Source: an uncultured Bacteroides sp. (GTDB taxonomy: Bacteria; Bacteroidota; Bacteroidia; Bacteroidales; Bacteroidaceae). Taken from it: a stretch of 64,000 nucleotides of DNA. Under the pieces are notes generated by a model that saw nothing but the letters and a program-made list of their open reading frames with translations, did not search any database and had not been told where the DNA came from. The stretch lies in NCBI GenBank assembly GCA_949288715.1, contig CASELH010000002.1, positions 62,001-126,000 of the forward strand, given 5' to 3'. The translations under genes and the position numbers were made by a program. This document shows, one piece after another, positions 59,966-64,000 of the stretch (within the stretch, counting starts at the first letter, position 1; each line of letters opens with the position of its first letter).

Positions 59966-61228
59966 TCTGTTGTAGGCCGATTCGCCGTGCTCGTAGATGT
60001 CCAGGCCTTCTTCTTCCACACGCTTGTCTACGCGGATGCCCACCAGCTTGTCCGTCACCTTAAAGAGGATGAAGGTCATCAGCGCGCTGAAGGCTATGGA
60101 GATGACGGTGGCCAGCAACTGCACGCCCAGCTGGTGCCAGTCGCCATAGAGGGCGCCCTCTACGCCGCCTTCGCCCGAGATGAACTGCGTGGCAAACACA
60201 CCCGTCAGCACCGAGCCCACGATGCCCCCGATGCCGTGCACGCCAAAGGCGTCCAGCGTGTCGTCATAGCCCAGCTTGGGCTTCACCACGGCCACCATGT
60301 AGAAGCATACCATAGACGAGATGAGCCCGATGCAGATGGCTCCCGCAATGTCCACCGTTCCGGCTGCCGGGGTGATGGCCACCAGTCCGGCCACGGCGCC
60401 CGTGCAGGTGCCCACGGTGGTAGGCTTCTTGTTGTGCACCCAGTCTATCACCATCCAGGTGAGGGCGGCCACGCAGGTGGCCAGGTGGGTGACGAGGAAG
60501 GCATTGGCAGCCAGCCCGTCGGCACACAGCCCGCTTCCGGCATTGAAGCCAAACCAGCCCAGCCACAGGAAGGCCGTGCCCATGAAGACGAAGGTGACGT
60601 TGTGGGGCGTCATGGGGTGTCCCACACGGTAGTCGCTACGCTTGCCCACCATCAGCGCCATCACCAGGGCCGAGATGCCGGCGTTGATGTGCACCACCGT
60701 GCCTCCGGCAAAGTCGATGGCCCCCATCTGCTGCAGGAAGCCTCCGCCCCACACCCAGTGGGCCATGGGCAGGTAGACCAGCACGCTCCACAGCACGGTG
60801 AATACCAGGAAGCCGGCAAACTTCACCCGCTCGGCAAACGAGCCCAGTATCAGGGCTGGGGTGATGATGGCAAACATGCACTGGAACAGCACGAAGATGA
60901 GCTCCGGTATCTGCCCCGTCGTCAGCGAGTCGAGCGTGATGCCGCGCAGCAGCACCTTGTCGAATCCGCCTATCACGGCCCCCAGCGGGTTGCCGCTGTC
61001 CATGAGGCTCGTGCCAAACACGAAGCTGTAGCCAAAGGCCACCCAGATGATGCTGACGATGCCCACGATGAGCAGGCTCTGCATCACGATGCTCAGCACG
61101 TTCTTCTGCCTCACTAGTCCGCCATAAAACAAGGCTATGCCGGGGATGGTCATCAACAAGACCAGTATGGTGGCAACAATCACCCAGGCAGTGTTGCCGG
61201 TATCGAGTAATAGAGTAGTTGTATCCAT
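59963..61228 (-). CDS. amtB: Ammonium transporter
   Basis: 421 residues, eleven predicted membrane helices. IPGIALFYGGLVRQKN, the twin-His pore region and the DTLDAFGVHGIGGIVGSVLTGVFA motif; C-terminal cytoplasmic helix (VGIRVDKRVEEEGLDIYEHGESAYNR) contacts P-II. No signal peptide apart from the first helix. 39 bases after the P-II gene. Confidence 0.97.
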   Translation of the reverse strand: MDTTTLLLDTGNTAWVIVATILVLLMTIPGIALFYGGLVRQKNVLSIVMQSLLIVGIVSIIWVAFGYSFVFGTSLMDSGNPLGAVIGGFDKVLLRGITLDSLTTGQIPELIFVLFQCMFAIITPALILGSFAERVKFAGFLVFTVLWSVLVYLPMAHWVWGGGFLQQMGAIDFAGGTVVHINAGISALVMALMVGKRSDYRVGHPMTPHNVTFVFMGTAFLWLGWFGFNAGSGLCADGLAANAFLVTHLATCVAALTWMVIDWVHNKKPTTVGTCTGAVAGLVAITPAAGTVDIAGAICIGLISSMVCFYMVAVVKPKLGYDDTLDAFGVHGIGGIVGSVLTGVFATQFISGEGGVEGALYGDWHQLGVQLLATVISIAFSALMTFILFKVTDKLVGIRVDKRVEEEGLDIYEHGESAYNR

Positions 61229-61267
61229 AGTTCTTATCTTTTTAAATGTGTGTGTATTACGTGTTGC

Positions 61268-61624
61268 TTATTTCTCCAGCTCGGCGTTGTAGAGCGAGAT
61301 GTCGCCCCGCTCGCCGGTGCGTATGCGGATGGAGTCGTCCACGGGGATGATGAAGATGCGCCCGTCGCCTATCTCGCCGGTGCGTGCGGCCTGCATGATG
61401 GCTTTCACGGTCTTCTCCACATTCTTGTCGCGCACCACGATGGAGAGCATGATGCGCTCTATGGAGCTGGTGTCGTACATCACTCCGCGGTAGATTCTTC
61501 CTTCGCGGGTCTTCCCGATGCCGCGCACGTCGTAGTACGAAAACCACTCGATGTCGGCGGCCAGCAGTGCCTCCTTGACGTCTTCAAAGCGGCTTCTGCG
61601 GATGATTGCTTCAATCTTCTTCAT
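61268..61624 (-). CDS. Nitrogen regulatory protein P-II
   Basis: 118 residues. MKKIEAIIRRSRFEDVKEAL opening, T-loop GIGKTREGRIYRGVMYDTSS with two tyrosines (45 and 50) in the position uridylylated in other P-II proteins, ATP-binding GEIGDGRIFIIPVDDSIRIRTGE. Senses 2-oxoglutarate and ADP/ATP and gates AmtB; adjacent to amtB as usual for GlnK. Confidence 0.96.
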   Translation of the reverse strand: MKKIEAIIRRSRFEDVKEALLAADIEWFSYYDVRGIGKTREGRIYRGVMYDTSSIERIMLSIVVRDKNVEKTVKAIMQAARTGEIGDGRIFIIPVDDSIRIRTGERGDISLYNAELEK

Positions 61625-61727
61625 AACGATTCTTTTGTGTTGGGGTTGAAAAAATGTGTTATCCTGAATCTCCTTACCTCAAGCTTAGGTTATGCTGATA
61701 GTCATGTCTGATATTGTAGATGAATGC

Positions 61728-62426
61728 TTAGAAGCCCACGCCGAACACGAAGTACGCGCCTTCGGTGGCCGGATTCCAGATGGCCCGTGCGAAGATGGGG
61801 AACGAGTAGTTGTCTGTCACCCTAATCTCCTTGGCTGCCCCTATGCTGACGTCTGTCACCTCGAAGCCGTTGGCGCCGCCGTTATAGAAGGTATTTGCCC
61901 AAGGCGTTGCGCCCACCGATGCCGACCAGTCCAGTCCGCCCAGGCTGAAGGGAGCCGTCAGGTTGAAGTAGGAAGAGTAGGCACGGTTGCCGTCGGTGTT
62001 CACGCCATCGTTTCCGGCAAAGTTGGTGTACCAGTTGGCAGAGAGGAAGCCGAAGTCATAGCCCACCTGCGCCTCGAACACGTGTGCCGTGTTCCCGGCC
62101 CCGTAGTGGAAGTAGCCCGGTCCGTTGTTGAACCAATAGTCGGTGACCGACACACTGAAGCCCTTTGCGGCATAGCCCAATGTCAGGTCGAACTCTTTGG
62201 TGTCGTCCTTGCTGAAGCCTGCGGAGCCCCAAGCAGTCAGTGAGAAACCCCGGTAGCCGATGGACAATGTGGGCTGAACGCTGACGTTGCCCAGGTCTTG
62301 CCCGCGCCAGATGTAGCCGCTTACCACGTCGGCACCCACGTTCACTTCCACTTTGTCTTGCGCCGTTGCTGGTATCGCCAGTGCCAGCGATGCCAATGCC
62401 AAGAGTCTTTTTGCCTTTGTTTCCAT
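61728..62426 (-). CDS. TorF-like outer-membrane porin
   Basis: 232 residues with a signal peptide (LLALASLALAIPATAQ). Beta-barrel strands: EVNVGADVVSGYIWRGQDLGNVSVQPTLSIGY at the start, typical of the TorF family, and final strand EGAYFVFGVGF. Placed upstream of P-II and amtB, it may help ammonium or small-nutrient uptake. Minus-strand -7 element TAATTTTG (revcomp 62542-62549) lies upstream. Confidence 0.82.
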   Translation of the reverse strand: METKAKRLLALASLALAIPATAQDKVEVNVGADVVSGYIWRGQDLGNVSVQPTLSIGYRGFSLTAWGSAGFSKDDTKEFDLTLGYAAKGFSVSVTDYWFNNGPGYFHYGAGNTAHVFEAQVGYDFGFLSANWYTNFAGNDGVNTDGNRAYSSYFNLTAPFSLGGLDWSASVGATPWANTFYNGGANGFEVTDVSIGAAKEIRVTDNYSFPIFARAIWNPATEGAYFVFGVGF

Positions 62427-62697
62427 ACTGTTCTCTTTTTACGTTAGAATAAACTTACCTTTTGATATATGCATGCACTTTATTATATACATTTTATTTG
62501 CTATATTGATGATGTTATTTCTTTTTTCAATGATTACGATGCAAAATTACGACAATATGATTTATTGTATTAAGGAATTCGTCATTTACTTTAAAAGTTT
62601 TTAAAGGTGATTCCTATTTGATAGGCTGCTGTCTGTATTTAGTTTCAATCTGTAAGTAATATCTTGCTATTTCTTTCAATGCGGTACTTGATTAAAG
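62427..62697. other. AT-rich intergenic region upstream of the torF-like gene
   Basis: Contains the probable torF promoter (TAATTTTG on minus, 62542-62549; -33 partner unclear). Otherwise no gene or strong structure seen up to the dapL terminator. Confidence 0.5.
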
Positions 62698-62747
62698 GAA
62701 GAAAAAACAAAGAGGCTGCACCGGGAATGATGTTCCGGTGCAGCCTC
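62698..62747 (-). terminator. Rho-independent terminator of dapL
   Basis: Perfect 13-bp stem GAGGCTGCACCGG / CCGGTGCAGCCTC with a 10-base loop; on the minus strand followed by TTTGTTTTTTC. Strong. Confidence 0.92.
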
Positions 62748-62780
62748 GTATGCTGAAATCGGGTATGTGCCGTGTAGGCA

Positions 62781-64000
62781 TTAAGCCCATTTGCGGATGC
62801 GTTCCATGGCTTCCATGCAGTCTTCGTGCGTGCCGAAAGCAGTGAGCCTGACGTATCCCTCTCCGCTGGGGCCGAAGCCCACGCCCGGCGTGACGACCAG
62901 GTGTGCCTCGTAGAGCAGGCGGTCGAAAAACTTCCACGAGGTCATGCCCTCCGGCGCTTTCACCCACAGGTAGGGCGCGTTTACTCCGCCGAATACCTGG
63001 AAGCCCATCTTCTGCAAGCCTTCGCGCATCGACCTTGCGTTGTCTTGATAGTAGGCAATGGTGTCTTTCACCTGCCTCTGTCCCTCTGCCGAATAGACGG
63101 CTTCGGCGCCGCGCTGGGTGATGTAGCTGGTGCCGTTGAACTTGGTGCACTGGCGGCGGTTCCACAGGGGGTTAAGCGCAATGCGTTCGCCCTCCAGCGT
63201 GGCGGCTGTCACTTCCTTGGGAACCACGGTGTATCCGCACCTCACGCCGGTGAATCCGGCCGTCTTGCTGAAGCTGCGGATTTCGATGGCCACCTTCTTT
63301 GCGCCGCGTATCTCGTAGATGCTGTGGGGCACGTCGGGCTCGGTGATGAAGGCTTCGTAGGCGGCATCAAATACTATCAGCGTGTCGTTGGCCAGGGCGT
63401 AGTCCACCCATTTCTTTAGTTGCGCATGGGTTAGGGTAGTTCCCGTGGGGTTGTTGGGGTAGCACAGGTAAATCAAGTCTACCCGATGGTCGGGGATGGC
63501 CGGCACAAACTGGTTTTCGGCCGTGCAGGGCAGGTAGGTGACGTTGCTCCATTTGCCGTCTTCGCCCAGCACGCCCGAGCGGCCGCACATGATGTTGCTG
63601 TCCACGTACACGGGATAAACGGGGTCGGTAATGGCCATGCTGTTGTCCCAGCGCAGCAGCTCGCCTATGTTGCCCGTATCACTTTTCGCCCCGTCGCTCA
63701 CGAAGACTTCGGAGGGCGACAGGCTGATGCCGTGCGGGGCAAAGTCGTGCTTGATGATGGCATTGATAAGGAAGTCATAGCCCTGCTCCGGGCCGTATCC
63801 GTGAAACGTTTCGGCCGAAGCCATCTCGTCTACCGCACGGTGCATAGCCTCGATGCAGGCCTGCGGAAGGGGGCGGGTAACGTCGCCAATGCCCAGGCGG
63901 ATGAGCCGTGCTTCGGGATGCGTCACCTTGAAGGCATTTACCCTTTTGGCTATGTCCGAAAAGAGGTAGTTGCCACGTAGTTTTAAGAAGTGTTCGTTTA
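62781..64000 (-). CDS. dapL: LL-diaminopimelate aminotransferase (5' end outside window)
   Basis: The visible part begins [24 protein letters not shown], so only a few N-terminal residues are cut off. [47 protein letters not shown], the PLP Lys in [21 protein letters not shown]. Transfers amino groups directly to tetrahydrodipicolinate in lysine/peptidoglycan synthesis. ddh in the same genome provides a second route. Confidence 0.96.
   Translation of the reverse strand, partial: NEHFLKLRGNYLFSDIAKRVNAFKVTHPEARLIRLGIGDVTRPLPQACIEAMHRAVDEMASAETFHGYGPEQGYDFLINAIIKHDFAPHGISLSPSEVFVSDGAKSDTGNIGELLRWDNSMAITDPVYPVYVDSNIMCGRSGVLGEDGKWSNVTYLPCTAENQFVPAIPDHRVDLIYLCYPNNPTGTTLTHAQLKKWVDYALANDTLIVFDAAYEAFITEPDVPHSIYEIRGAKKVAIEIRSFSKTAGFTGVRCGYTVVPKEVTAATLEGERIALNPLWNRRQCTKFNGTSYITQRGAEAVYSAEGQRQVKDTIAYYQDNARSMREGLQKMGFQVFGGVNAPYLWVKAPEGMTSWKFFDRLLYEAHLVVTPGVGFGPSGEGYVRLTAFGTHEDCMEAMERIRKWA

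Noticed and set aside
59834..61117. 427-codon plus-strand open frame covering part of dyad array 2 and amtB antisense
   Set aside because: His/Gln-rich low-complexity translation, antisense to amtB; it starts within the repeat array and has no plausible start signals.

Overview
The window comes from a member of the Bacteroidales, most likely a gut Bacteroidaceae (Bacteroides/Phocaeicola type). The evidence is a SusC/SusD pair, type III glutamine synthetase, the methylmalonyl-CoA decarboxylase route to propionate, many Bacteroidetes-only families (DUF4270, DUF4907, DUF3843, DUF4988-like, PepSY-like), lipoprotein signals ending in a Cys-Ser/Glu/Asp-type motif, and repeated promoter -7 elements of the Bacteroides form TAnnTTTG. 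Gene order and content look chromosomal; I see no phage, integrase, transposase or CRISPR array.

Layout. 1-3.4 kb (minus): mce, mmdA, an unusual lamin-tail/OadG fusion lipoprotein and the biotin carrier (cut by the window edge), i.e. propionate production coupled to a sodium pump. 4.1-8.9 kb (minus): a SusD/SusC pair without a local regulator. 9.0-14.0 kb: a divergent cluster of unknown function (DUF4907 and Kelch lipoproteins on minus, a DUF4270 lipoprotein and an outer-membrane barrel on plus) closed by an orphan LytTR regulator with a degenerate receiver. 14.2-18.3 kb: recR, a membrane protein, a GNAT acetyltransferase, YqgE and a DbpA-like helicase. 18.5-22.0 kb: serC-serA-small protein-DUF1015 operon. 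22-31.7 kb: flavodoxin-like reductase, glycerate kinase, DUF1349, YigZ, gcvP, a metallo-beta-lactamase-fold hydrolase, rsmG, an RsiV-like lipoprotein, lipB, a DUF6125-like protein, then tRNA-Lys. 32-35.8 kb: a collagen-like surface lipoprotein with a long structured leader, and a Gfo/Idh/MocA oxidoreductase. 36-41 kb: gdhA, an M24 peptidase, DUF3843, GtrA, a CDP-alcohol phosphatidyltransferase. 41-47.6 kb (minus): ruvA, hisB, tolC, a sigma-54 response regulator and its kinase. 47.7-57.3 kb: ddh, an AraC-type regulator, DPP III, AlkD-like repair protein, fur-purA, GH29 fucosidase, zinc metallopeptidase, PepSY-like protein. 57.4-62.4 kb (minus): a nitrogen-assimilation cluster torF-like porin, P-II, amtB, glnN. 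The window ends in dapL.

The most striking unexplained structure is a family of intergenic dyad arrays with an exact 23-bp period (14-bp palindromic core of two 6-bp half-sites around 2 bp, then a 9-bp spacer). Four arrays were found: tolC/response regulator (43965-44195), DPP III/alkD (51751-51888), amtB/glnN (59668-59965) and a two-unit one at hisB/tolC (45765-45801). Each begins at or close to the stop codon of the upstream gene, they share some cores verbatim although they are many kb apart, and several units are hybrids that combine half-sites of two core types. A second, unrelated intergenic repeat of about 97 bp (three GGTACGA motifs at 11-bp spacing plus a small palindrome) occurs three times. 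I could run no search, so novelty is unverified.
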